From: Clostridiales bacterium
Lineage (GTDB): Bacteria; Bacillota_A; Clostridia; Saccharofermentanales; Saccharofermentanaceae
Direction of reading: 5' to 3'
Length of the DNA stretch: 6,332 nucleotides
Assembly: GCA_017649745.1 (NCBI GenBank)
Contig: JAGCGE010000368.1
Coordinates: 1 to 6,332 of the forward strand
Shown here: positions 1 through 5,638 of the stretch, in pieces
Numbering within the stretch: position 1 is the first letter of the stretch
Layout of the letters: every line of letters begins with the position of its first letter
Program-made: the position numbers and the translations under genes
Notes under the pieces: generated by a model
Seen by the model: only the letters and a program-made list of their open reading frames with translations
The model's database searches: none
Told to the model about the DNA's origin: nothing

Positions 1-52
1 ACATACTGTAACAACTTACCAATTGCAGAGATCACAAGTGGTTTACCGTTGA

Positions 53-58
53 AAGGAG
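53..58 (+). promoter_or_regulatory. Ribosome binding site deciding the polymerase start
   Basis: AAGGAG lies 8 bases before GTG 67, which supports GTG as the start rather than the in-frame TTG at 49, which sits 5' of this site. An out-of-frame ATG at 65-67 is followed at once by TGA (ATGTGA) and overlaps the GTG. The 14 bases at 50-63 (TGAAAGGAGACAAA) recur exactly at 3046-3059 before the membrane protein gene. The polymerase frame is open back to base 1, so a start upstream of the window cannot be fully excluded. Confidence 0.7.
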
Positions 59-66
59 ACAAAGAT

Positions 67-1881
67 GTGATAAATTTTGACGGTTTGGTAAACGAGAAAC
101 AGATCAGGACGATGATCAAGAAAAATCTCGAAAAGGGTTATCATCCTGGTACAAAGCCGAGTGTAGATTTCATTAAAAAGATATTGGACGACGCGTATGA
201 ATCCAATATTAAGTATGATGTAAGCGATCTTCGAACGGCGGTTGTAACGTTTGCCGCAGGCAGCACTCATCACCCACAAGAATGCTTGAAGATTGTGAGC
301 AATATGCATTTCAAATCTCAAGAGATCTTGGACGATGAGAAGGATTTATATCCTGAGCAGATTGATCCGCCAGACCCTACGCCGGTATTTTATGATGTGG
401 AGGTATTTCCTAATCTGTTCCTGATTAATTGGCAGAAGCTTCCTGACGATTTATTTAATGAAATCATGGAAGAAATACGTAGCATGCCGAAGATATTTGC
501 AAGTCAGGAAAAAGCGGATGAGTATCGCCACGAGATCATAAGAAATGGTGTTGCACGAAATCCGGAACCCATGCATCGTATGATTAATCCGACGCCGAAA
601 GAGGTTGAGGATTTGATGCGGCATAAGCTTATAGGTTTTAACTGTCGCAGATATGACAACCACATGCTCTATGCTCGTATGATGGGATATTCCGAGAAAC
701 AGTTGTACAATCTGTCTCAAAGGATTATCGCCAAGAATGAAAAGAACGCTTTCTTTGGTGAGGCGTATAACATCAGTCACACTGATATTTATGACTACGC
801 ATCAAAGAAACAGTCACTCAAGAAATGGGAAATTGAATTAGGTCTTAGACATCTTGAGTTGGGTCTTCCTTGGGATAAACCTGTACCGGAAGAATTATGG
901 GGAAGGGTATCAGAATATTGTGATAACGACGTTATCAGTACAATATGCACTTGGATAGAAACCCAACCCGATTTTATAGCGAGGGAGATTCTTGCTGATC
1001 TGGCTGGCGGAATTGTGAATGATACTACCAATAGTCTCACTACGAGATTGATATTCGGTAATAATAAGAAACCTAAGCTTAACTATCGTTTCCTTGGCGA
1101 CAAACCTGCTGGAAAGAGCTTCACTCATGTTGAAGTTGAGGAGTATGCATCGGGTAAGACAGATAAGAAACCGACAGGAACTGTATGGTTCCCTGGTTAT
1201 GAGTTCGAATTTGTTAACAAAACTCCGGTAAGCAGATACAGAGGATACGAGGTAGGCGAAGGCGGAAGAGTTTATGCTAATCCAGGCTCATATGGCAATG
1301 CTGAAACATGGGATGTGGCGAGTCAGCATCCGCATAGCGCTATAGCAGAAACAGCATTTGGAGAATACACTGATATTTTTACAGAGCTGGTTGATGCAAG
1401 AGTCGATATTAAGCATAAAGATTTTGAATCCGCCAAGAAGAGATTCGGTGGTAAACTTGCTAAGTATCTTGACGATCCGACTGTTGCAAAGAACCTTGCA
1501 CAGGCGCTTAAGATTGCAATCAATTCAGTATATGGTCTCACTAGTGCTAAGTTCCAAAACGCATTCCGTGATGATCGTAACATTGATAATTTCATTGCAA
1601 AGCGTGGTGCTCTATTCATGGTTGATCTACAGCTCGCTGTTGAAGCACTCGGATACAAAGTTATACACATTAAGACAGATTCCATCAAGATTCATCATCC
1701 TGACGACTTCATTCGTACATTTGTTAAGAAATTTGGCGAATGCTACGGTTACACATTTGAGTTGGAAGATGCATGGGATCGTATCTGTCTTGTAAACGAT
1801 GCGGTATTCATTGATCACACCGAAGAAGGTTGGAAAGCTACCGGAGCAGAATTCCAGCAGCCCTATGTATTTAAAACCTGA
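67..1881 (+). CDS. Phage family B DNA polymerase, main part, ends at in-frame TGA
   Basis: This is a replicative DNA polymerase with 3'-5' proofreading, 604 residues from GTG 67 to the TGA. Exonuclease motifs are visible: Exo I as YDVEVF (D110, E112), Exo II as NCRRYD (N192, D197) and Exo III as YCDND (Y284, D288). Polymerase motif A is DVASQHPHS (D416), motif B is KIAINSVYG (K482 to G490) and motif C is KTDS (D538). The HPHS form of motif A and KTDS in place of DTDS are, from memory, typical of the phage branch of family B. About 105 residues of unrecognised sequence precede Exo I. The protein stops soon after a WKATGAEFQ stretch, before the C-terminal thumb-like part that I expect in this family. 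That part continues in the same frame after the stop. Together they would make about 772 residues, a normal length. The product is cytoplasmic and should copy the phage genome. Confidence 0.93.
   Translation: MINFDGLVNEKQIRTMIKKNLEKGYHPGTKPSVDFIKKILDDAYESNIKYDVSDLRTAVVTFAAGSTHHPQECLKIVSNMHFKSQEILDDEKDLYPEQIDPPDPTPVFYDVEVFPNLFLINWQKLPDDLFNEIMEEIRSMPKIFASQEKADEYRHEIIRNGVARNPEPMHRMINPTPKEVEDLMRHKLIGFNCRRYDNHMLYARMMGYSEKQLYNLSQRIIAKNEKNAFFGEAYNISHTDIYDYASKKQSLKKWEIELGLRHLELGLPWDKPVPEELWGRVSEYCDNDVISTICTWIETQPDFIAREILADLAGGIVNDTTNSLTTRLIFGNNKKPKLNYRFLGDKPAGKSFTHVEVEEYASGKTDKKPTGTVWFPGYEFEFVNKTPVSRYRGYEVGEGGRVYANPGSYGNAETWDVASQHPHSAIAETAFGEYTDIFTELVDARVDIKHKDFESAKKRFGGKLAKYLDDPTVAKNLAQALKIAINSVYGLTSAKFQNAFRDDRNIDNFIAKRGALFMVDLQLAVEALGYKVIHIKTDSIKIHHPDDFIRTFVKKFGECYGYTFELEDAWDRICLVNDAVFIDHTEEGWKATGAEFQQPYVFKT
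1879..1881 (+). other. In-frame TGA inside the DNA polymerase gene
   Basis: The codons run TTT AAA ACC TGA TTC ACC CAC GAA GAG TTG with no frame change, and the downstream frame stays open to TAA at 2383-2385. The downstream residues look like the normal C-terminal continuation of the polymerase. TGA appears to be an ordinary stop elsewhere in the window: it forms ATGA stop-start overlaps at 4650-4653 and 4898-4901, and all nine Trp codons in the upstream polymerase part are TGG. A single-base nonsense change (from TTA, TTG via a neighbour, or TGG), a sequencing error, or readthrough would each explain it. Confidence 0.85.
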
Positions 1882-1896
1882 TTCACCCACGAAGAG

Positions 1897-2385
1897 TTGT
1901 CTTTTAATGATTATTGTGAGACGAAGTCCGTATCCAAGGGTGCGATTTATCTCAGCGATCACGAGGTATCTAACAAAGTTTCCAAAGACGAAGATACTGA
2001 AGTGGTTGCAGACATGGTCTACGAAGAGCCTAAAGAGGACACCAGTGTTCACTTCATAGGAAGAGTTGGTCGTTTCTGTCCAATGAAAGAAGGCACTCCT
2101 GGTGCTGGATATTTGTACAGAGTGGACAACGATAAGTACTATGCCGTGTCCGGAACAAAGGGATACCTCTGGATGGAATCGGAGATGGTCAAGAATCTCG
2201 GTAAGGAAGATGACATTGATATTTCATACTATGAAAAGATGGCTAAAGATGCGTTGAATGATTTGGTCGTGTATGGTAATTACATCGAATTCCTCGACTT
2301 GTCTAAACCGTATGAGTACGAGTATGAAGAACCTTTTATGAACAAACCGGTGGATAAAGTTCCACTGGAGTTGCCATTTAAATAA
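1897..2385 (+). CDS. C-terminal part of the DNA polymerase, downstream of the in-frame TGA
   Basis: This 162-residue stretch lies in the same frame as the upstream polymerase, five sense codons after the TGA. It reads like the conserved end of phage family B polymerases: ETKSVSKGAIYL, then FIGRVGRFCPMKEGTPGAGYL, then KYYAVSGTKGYLWMESEMV, then KEDDIDISYYEKMAKDA, and an acidic and proline-rich tail. From memory these blocks occur at the C-terminus of uninterrupted homologues. The only start codon near the TGA is TTG 1897, whose upstream GAAGAG touches it with no spacer, and the first in-frame ATG is at 2014. Independent initiation therefore looks poor, and the segment is either read through from the upstream part or untranslated. 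It contains no catalytic motif of its own. If both parts were made separately they would have to reassemble. Confidence 0.8.
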   Translation: MSFNDYCETKSVSKGAIYLSDHEVSNKVSKDEDTEVVADMVYEEPKEDTSVHFIGRVGRFCPMKEGTPGAGYLYRVDNDKYYAVSGTKGYLWMESEMVKNLGKEDDIDISYYEKMAKDALNDLVVYGNYIEFLDLSKPYEYEYEEPFMNKPVDKVPLELPFK

Positions 2386-2403
2386 TTTTAAGGAGAAAGT
2401 AAA

Positions 2404-2970
2404 ATGAAGAGACATGAAATTGAAATTGTTGGTGGACAGATTGATTGGAAGAACTTCACAGGAGTGGAAAGAACTCAGATCGTGAACGGACGCCCTCAGA
2501 TTGTTAATGCTGAAGGCAAGCGCGGATTTGCAGCAATCATCGATCCGGTAAACAGCCAGATATATTTTGACGGCGAACTTGTAACCGATCCCGATTTTGG
2601 TCAGACTTTGTTTGAGATGGGCTATAAGGTTAATATCAGACCCGGTAAGGAAGAAGGAGACCCTGCTACCTATAGACTTCCTGTCGAGATCAAGTTCCCC
2701 GAAGAGCCTCAGAACTCTCGCTATGTGCCCAGGATCTATCAGGTAACACCCGACGGACGTAAGATTCCTCAGGACGAGTCTACCATCCGTAACTTCGATG
2801 AAGTTGATATTCTCAAGGCAAACTTCAAGATCACAAACAGCACTTCGATCGACCGTAACACTGGAGAAGAGAGAGCAAAGACATGGTGTAACTACGGATA
2901 TTTCTGGGTACGCGAGGATCGCCTTGATCCCGACTATGACAGATACATGTCTGCATCTAACGAGGAGTAA
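2404..2970 (+). CDS. Putative phage single-stranded DNA-binding protein
   Basis: The 188-residue protein starts at ATG 2404 with AAGGAG at 2390-2395, 18 bases after the polymerase stop codon. Its pattern matches, from memory, a widespread phage protein family usually left as hypothetical but suspected to bind single-stranded DNA. The blocks are: WKNFTG near residues 15-20; NAEGKRGFAAIID at 35-47; LFEMGYKVNIRP at 69-80; a strand-rich LPVEIKF at 92-98; YQVTPDGRKIPQDESTI at 112-128; and DEVDILKANFKI at 132-143. It is rich in predicted beta strands, as an OB-like fold would be, and there are no membrane segments or Cys pairs. The C-terminus ends in SNEE, which is acidic but shorter than the tails of classical single-strand binding proteins. 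Its position next to the polymerase supports a replication role. The function is inferred; the family resemblance is moderate. Confidence 0.65.
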   Translation: MKRHEIEIVGGQIDWKNFTGVERTQIVNGRPQIVNAEGKRGFAAIIDPVNSQIYFDGELVTDPDFGQTLFEMGYKVNIRPGKEEGDPATYRLPVEIKFPEEPQNSRYVPRIYQVTPDGRKIPQDESTIRNFDEVDILKANFKITNSTSIDRNTGEERAKTWCNYGYFWVREDRLDPDYDRYMSASNEE

Positions 2971-3003
2971 TTCGTAAGATCTACATGCTATATTATGAAG
3001 CGT

Positions 3004-3039
3004 GGGGCTTGGATATATTCTGAGCCCCTTAATTTTTTT
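3004..3039 (+). terminator. Rho-independent terminator after the replication genes
   Basis: GGGGCT at 3004-3009 pairs with AGCCCC at 3023-3028, extended inward by two G-T wobble pairs, leaving a 9-base loop. TTAA and then seven T residues (3033-3039) follow. It lies 34 bases after the 188-residue gene and before the next ribosome binding site. No promoter is obvious between it and the gene at 3062, so some readthrough is probably needed for downstream expression. Confidence 0.8.
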
Positions 3040-3061
3040 GTCTAATGAAAGGAGACAAATT

Positions 3062-3343
3062 ATGTTAGTACCCAATGCAGTATGGACCCTCGTTGAACTG
3101 TTCCTCATCATTTATATTCTCTATGTCGTTCAGAGAATCGTGATGAATGCTCAGACAATGGCACGCCAGGAGAAGGCACAGAAGATGCTTAAGGCTTACA
3201 CCAAGATCTTCAGCGGAGCTGTTCTTACGGGTCTTACTAAGGCTCTTGGTGATCTGACCAAGGATGAATCAAAGAAGGAGAAACCCAAGAAGGATGAAGA
3301 AGATTCTGACGATGATATCGATCTTGATGATCTTCTCAGCTAA
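3062..3343 (+). CDS. Small single-pass membrane protein with acidic tail
   Basis: The 93-residue protein starts at ATG 3062, chosen over the in-frame GTG 3002 (which lies inside the terminator) because AAAGGAGA at 3048-3055 is ideally spaced. Residues 6-27 (AVWTLVELFLIIYILYVVQRIV) form one clear membrane segment. A basic, probably helical stretch follows, with a milder hydrophobic patch near IFSGAVLTGL. The end is a Lys/Glu stretch and an Asp-rich tail, DDDIDLDDLLS. The last 50 bases also encode the signal peptide of the next gene in another frame. I do not recognise a family. The overlap with a cell wall hydrolase suggests a one-segment holin-like partner. The nearby polymerase and the acidic tail instead suggest a membrane anchor for replication, by analogy with phi29 p16.7. 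Neither is proven. Confidence 0.8.
   Translation: MLVPNAVWTLVELFLIIYILYVVQRIVMNAQTMARQEKAQKMLKAYTKIFSGAVLTGLTKALGDLTKDESKKEKPKKDEEDSDDDIDLDDLLS
3275..3280 (+). promoter_or_regulatory. Ribosome binding site for the hydrolase, inside the membrane protein gene
   Basis: AAGGAG lies 13 bases before ATG 3294, a somewhat long spacer, within the Lys/Glu codons of the upstream gene. It favours ATG 3294 over ATG 3264, which has only AAGG directly touching it. Because the site is inside a translated gene, hydrolase translation is probably coupled to that of the membrane protein. Confidence 0.5.
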
Positions 3344-3812
3344 TATTCTTTGCGGTTGCATGCCTGTCGAGTATACTGATAAAGGTGTGATTGTTCACTC
3401 TAGAGCTTCTTATGAAAATCGTTTGATATTATCGGACGACGAATGGGATTTGCTGGAACGTATAGCCATTGCAGAGGGCGGAAACCAAGGCGTTAAAGGT
3501 CAAGCCCTTATTATGCGAGTTGTGATTAATCGTTGGCAATCCGGTAGATATGGAGAAACTCTACGGGAAGTGATATTTGCACCCAATCAGTTTTATACGG
3601 CAGGCATGTATCGTTCTGATCTTCGCTCTGTCCTGGATAGCGATATAACTCCAGGACAACGGAGACAGATATTAGATGCACGAAATGCGAGAGCATGGGT
3701 TGAATATGGTTGGGACGAATCTGAAGGCGCTTTATATTTTTGCGCTGATGGATGGAATTATTATGGTGATGAGCACTTGTTTAAATACGGTGGTCATTGG
3801 TTTAGTAAGTGA
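3294..3812 (+). CDS. SleB-like cell wall hydrolase, probable lipoprotein
   Basis: From ATG 3294 this is a 172-residue secreted peptidoglycan hydrolase of the SleB / Hydrolase_2 type. Residues 1-21 form a signal peptide, with MKK and then a hydrophobic core. They end in L19-C-G-C22, which resembles a lipobox, so C22 could be lipidated and hold the enzyme on the outer face of the membrane. The SleB-like domain runs from about residue 46 to the end. IAIAEGGNQGVKGQALIMRV contains the expected catalytic Glu (E61); VIFAPNQF, ALYFCADGW and the closing GGHWFS match the family pattern. The first 50 bases overlap the membrane protein gene out of frame. In-frame ATG 3264 would add ten mostly basic residues. 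It ends TGA TAT TAG, a near-tandem double stop. It could be a secreted lysis enzyme or a cell-surface remodelling protein; a spore germination role is unlikely in this context. Confidence 0.85.
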   Translation: MKKILTMISILMIFSANILCGCMPVEYTDKGVIVHSRASYENRLILSDDEWDLLERIAIAEGGNQGVKGQALIMRVVINRWQSGRYGETLREVIFAPNQFYTAGMYRSDLRSVLDSDITPGQRRQILDARNARAWVEYGWDESEGALYFCADGWNYYGDEHLFKYGGHWFSK

Positions 3813-3835
3813 TATTAGTAAATAAGGAGAATGAA

Positions 3836-4039
3836 ATGGCCGGATTATTCGGAAAAGAAAAAACACTCAAATTATTTAAGAAGGATTACGAATGCTGTCA
3901 GTGCCATAAGAAGATGTGTGATATTTATGTCAAGCCGGAAGATGAGGAAAAGTTCGATGACTCATATCCGGTATGCTGGCCTTGCTTCCTGAAGCTTTGC
4001 GATGAGGCAAGAATTAATAGAGAAAAGGAGAACAAATAA
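3836..4039 (+). CDS. Small Cys-pair (zinc-ribbon-like) protein
   Basis: The 67-residue protein starts at ATG 3836 with AAGGAG at 3824-3829. The in-frame GTG at 3809 overlaps the preceding stop and has no such site. C20-x2-C23 and C47-x2-C50 form two Cys pairs that would bind one zinc ion, with further Cys at 21, 28 and 55. The N-terminus is basic and hydrophobic (LFGKEKTLKLFKK), and the C-terminus is a charged helix. The knuckle-like pairs suggest a zinc ribbon that contacts nucleic acid or protein, but no family is recognised. It is one of four Cys-pair proteins in the next 2.4 kb. Its stop TAA overlaps the next ATG by one base (TAATG), so the two are probably co-translated. Confidence 0.8.
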   Translation: MAGLFGKEKTLKLFKKDYECCQCHKKMCDIYVKPEDEEKFDDSYPVCWPCFLKLCDEARINREKENK

Positions 4040-4266
4040 TGTTTTTTGCAGCTACATTAATAGACGCGAGAAATACCGATAAGGACGGTAATGAGAAGGA
4101 GAGGAAGGAGCGCAAGATCGTATTCAATACCGAAGAGATCAAGTACATGATGGACAATCCTGACGATCCTGAGACAACTGTAGTGTTTACAACCAAGAAT
4201 CCTGCGATTATCAAGGGAACATTTGAGGAGAATTCCAAGATTCTGCTCGGATTCAACAGGAAATAA
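4039..4266 (+). CDS. Small hypothetical protein
   Basis: The 75-residue protein starts at ATG 4039, sharing one base with the preceding TAA, with AAAAGGAG at 4023-4030 eight bases upstream. I do not recognise it. The N-terminus MFFAATLIDAR and the segments RKIVFN, TTVVFTT and KILLGF look like beta strands. A very charged loop (DKDGNEKERKERK) lies near residues 14-26. There is no Cys, signal peptide or membrane segment. A small all-beta, cytoplasmic accessory protein fits best. It is the last gene before the 126-base gap, and no clear terminator follows. Confidence 0.75.
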   Translation: MFFAATLIDARNTDKDGNEKERKERKIVFNTEEIKYMMDNPDDPETTVVFTTKNPAIIKGTFEENSKILLGFNRK

Positions 4267-4286
4267 GGTTACTGAAATAGCCCTGT

Positions 4287-4361
4287 AACGCTCTAAAACG
4301 CCCAGGAAGGCCCACTTTATATTCTGTATAGAGTGGGTCAAGACGGGCATTTAAACGCGTT
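4287..4361 (+). repeat. Short AACGC repeats and a palindrome flanking the hairpin
   Basis: AACGC occurs at 4287-4291, 4297-4301 and 4354-4358. The last copy is part of the 8-base palindrome AACGCGTT (4354-4361). GCCC at 4300-4303 can pair with GGGC at 4345-4348, and AACGC 4287-4291 with GCGTT 4357-4361, enclosing the central hairpin. The elements are short and could arise by chance. Their position before a ribbon-helix-helix gene makes an operator plausible. Confidence 0.35.
4309..4339 (+). promoter_or_regulatory. Long hairpin / dyad upstream of a putative regulator gene
   Basis: Bases 4311-4322 (CCCACTTTATAT) pair with 4326-4337 (GTATAGAGTGGG) around a TCT loop, extended by G4310-T4338 and G4309-C4339. 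That gives 14 continuous pairs, three of them wobbles. No T-run follows on either strand, so it does not look like an ordinary terminator. It could be a DNA operator, an RNA leader or processing site, or a structure that isolates the downstream genes. It is the most ordered non-coding structure in the window. Confidence 0.6.
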
Positions 4362-4392
4362 CTAGGGGCAAAATAGGAGGATATAGGGCATA

Positions 4393-4653
4393 ATGAAGAA
4401 ACAAATTGACATGCACATACGAATCGAGCCCGAATTTCATGCATGCTTAAAAGAAATTGCGAGGCAACAGAACACAACCATGACTAATGTTATCTGCAGT
4501 TATATTCTGGATACGGTCATGAAAGATAAAAACGGTAAGATTACCGACGGCGAAAGCTGGATTAACGAGTATAAAAAGAGATATGAAGTAGGAAAACTTT
4601 GGAGAGTTTGCACTATAGATGAGATACGAAAAGAGAAGGAGGAAACAGAATGA
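4393..4653 (+). CDS. Ribbon-helix-helix-like small regulator
   Basis: The 86-residue protein starts at ATG 4393; AGGAGG at 4375-4380 lies 12 bases upstream, a long but usable spacer. Residues 4-11 (QIDMHIRI) form a strand with alternating hydrophobic residues. Helix EPEFHACLKEIARQQ and then TTMTNVICSYILDTVM follow. This strand-helix-turn-helix order is that of Arc/MetJ ribbon-helix-helix proteins, which dimerise and insert the paired strands into the DNA major groove. The second half (about residues 45-86) is charged and unrecognised, perhaps an effector or oligomerisation tail. As the first gene after the hairpin region it may repress its own unit. The stop TGA overlaps the next start as ATGA. 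The fold assignment is by pattern only, and a toxin-antitoxin role has no support because the next gene is not a recognisable toxin. Confidence 0.65.
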   Translation: MKKQIDMHIRIEPEFHACLKEIARQQNTTMTNVICSYILDTVMKDKNGKITDGESWINEYKKRYEVGKLWRVCTIDEIRKEKEETE

Positions 4654-4901
4654 TTAATTCTTTATGGGAACTGGTCAAACACAAAAAAGAACTCAACTTG
4701 GAGTGCTCACCATTATACAAAGTAACAATCGATCTCAATCAGGTTGATTCATATGAAAGCAGTGAGTATGTATTTGATCATGTTGTCGATGTCATTTTTG
4801 ATGATTCGTGTATATGTTTGGCAATGGCAGATGGATGCTGCTCATATTTTCGTGCTGAGCGCGTTATTAACTGGATCGCGGAAAGGGAGGTAGACGAATG
4901 A
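4650..4901 (+). CDS. Small hypothetical phage protein
   Basis: The 83-residue protein starts at ATG 4650, overlapping the previous stop as ATGA, with AAGGAGG at 4636-4642. I do not recognise a family. The core from about residue 23 to 68 (YKVTIDLNQVDSYESS, then VVDVIFDDSCICLAMADG) looks like beta strands. The end, YFRAERVINWIAEREVDE, looks helical. There are four Cys residues (C19, and C54, C56 and others near the middle) but no regular Cys pair. It ends in another ATGA overlap, so it is coupled to both neighbours. The coupling and spacing make it a real gene; its role is unknown. Confidence 0.75.
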   Translation: MINSLWELVKHKKELNLECSPLYKVTIDLNQVDSYESSEYVFDHVVDVIFDDSCICLAMADGCCSYFRAERVINWIAEREVDE

Positions 4902-5638
4902 GCATGAAAATGGTTTGCAACCGGTGCAATAAGGTTAAGGAAGACGGGGAATGCTTCAATCGTGTTCGATATATATGTGGCGAACCAGAGCTATTGAATG
5001 AGTATGATCTTTGTCCAGAATGCTCTAAGCTATTCGGTATATTTATGAATGGCGGCGAAGTAGAAGAAGATCGCTATAAGGATTCTAAACCATGTGCTGT
5101 TGTAATTCATAAGCTTGCTAACGGTCATTACGCTATCGAGAATGCGCCTAATGAGAAAAAGAATCATTGCGCTACTTGTGCATATCAATGGGACCCTGAT
5201 AAATGTCCGAGAGTAAAGGAAACGCCCGGTACCATTAGTTGCGAGAATGATGCAGAGGCTTGCGACAAATGGTCAGCGGTTCGCGTTGAAGAAGATCCGC
5301 ATGTCTGTGAGACTTGTACACACAGATTGGAATCTGCTTCGGAAGTTAACTCGCCTTGTTACGCCTGTGGTAAAGAAATCGAGGATAACTGGGAACCTGC
5401 CGGTGAATCAATCAACAAGGAAGAGTCAGATCTCTCAGTCAAGACGCATACCAATGCCGCAGGAGTAACTGTTCCAGATAGTGATCCTTGGAGATCGTCT
5501 GAAGATCACATTTGCAGTACTTGCGCATACGAGTTCCGTAAAGGTTATCTTGAACCTTGTAAAAGTTGTGAAGTGCATAACAATTGGAAACCCGCTATTG
5601 CTGAGGAGGAAACAAATGAACAGAGCAGCGAGACGTAA
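4898..5638 (+). CDS. Multi-module Cys-rich (zinc-binding) protein
   Basis: The 246-residue protein starts at ATG 4898 in an ATGA overlap, with AGGGAGG at 4884-4890. It carries four Cys modules. An N-terminal zinc ribbon uses C7-x2-C10 and C39-x2-C42. Three tandem modules then follow a C-x2-C, spacer, Cys, W pattern: C91/C94 with C115, C122 and W125; C137/C140 with C154/C157 and W165; C206/C209 with C221/C224 and W230. The last two share PC-x2-C followed by NWxPA. Single modules of this kind are, from memory, common in phage proteins of unknown function, so three in a row point to internal duplication. The linkers are acidic and probably disordered. There is no catalytic motif, signal peptide or membrane segment. 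A scaffold or nucleic-acid/protein adaptor is a guess. The end overlaps the next gene by 23 bases. Confidence 0.85.
   Translation: MSMKMVCNRCNKVKEDGECFNRVRYICGEPELLNEYDLCPECSKLFGIFMNGGEVEEDRYKDSKPCAVVIHKLANGHYAIENAPNEKKNHCATCAYQWDPDKCPRVKETPGTISCENDAEACDKWSAVRVEEDPHVCETCTHRLESASEVNSPCYACGKEIEDNWEPAGESINKEESDLSVKTHTNAAGVTVPDSDPWRSSEDHICSTCAYEFRKGYLEPCKSCEVHNNWKPAIAEEETNEQSSET

Noticed and set aside
2..52. Possible tail of an upstream gene, 16 codons open to TGA at 50-52
   Set aside because: The stop falls just at the polymerase ribosome binding site, as expected for an upstream neighbour, but 16 codons are too few to support a gene and the polymerase frame is also open to base 1.
1358..1795. 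Open frame of 145 codons inside the polymerase in another frame
   Set aside because: The polymerase frame carries motifs B and C through this stretch; the alternative frame shows no motif and no start signal.
2224..3111. Long open frame on the minus strand, 295 codons
   Set aside because: It lies antisense to the polymerase C-terminus, the putative ssDNA-binding gene and the terminator, has no ribosome binding site of note and resembles no family. It is a shadow of the coding strand.
4269..4297. Weak promoter-like pair TTACTG and TCTAAA
   Set aside because: Each box matches the consensus at only three or four positions, and other AT-rich hexamers nearby lack any -35 partner.
4309..4339. Hairpin as a rho-independent terminator
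   Set aside because: The stem is strong, but AAGACGGGC follows on the + strand and no T-run follows on the minus strand, so a standard terminator is not supported.
4393..4901. Toxin-antitoxin pair formed by the ribbon-helix-helix protein and its coupled neighbour
   Set aside because: The second protein shows no recognisable toxin motif, and the coupling is the same as for all genes in this unit, so gene order alone is not evidence.
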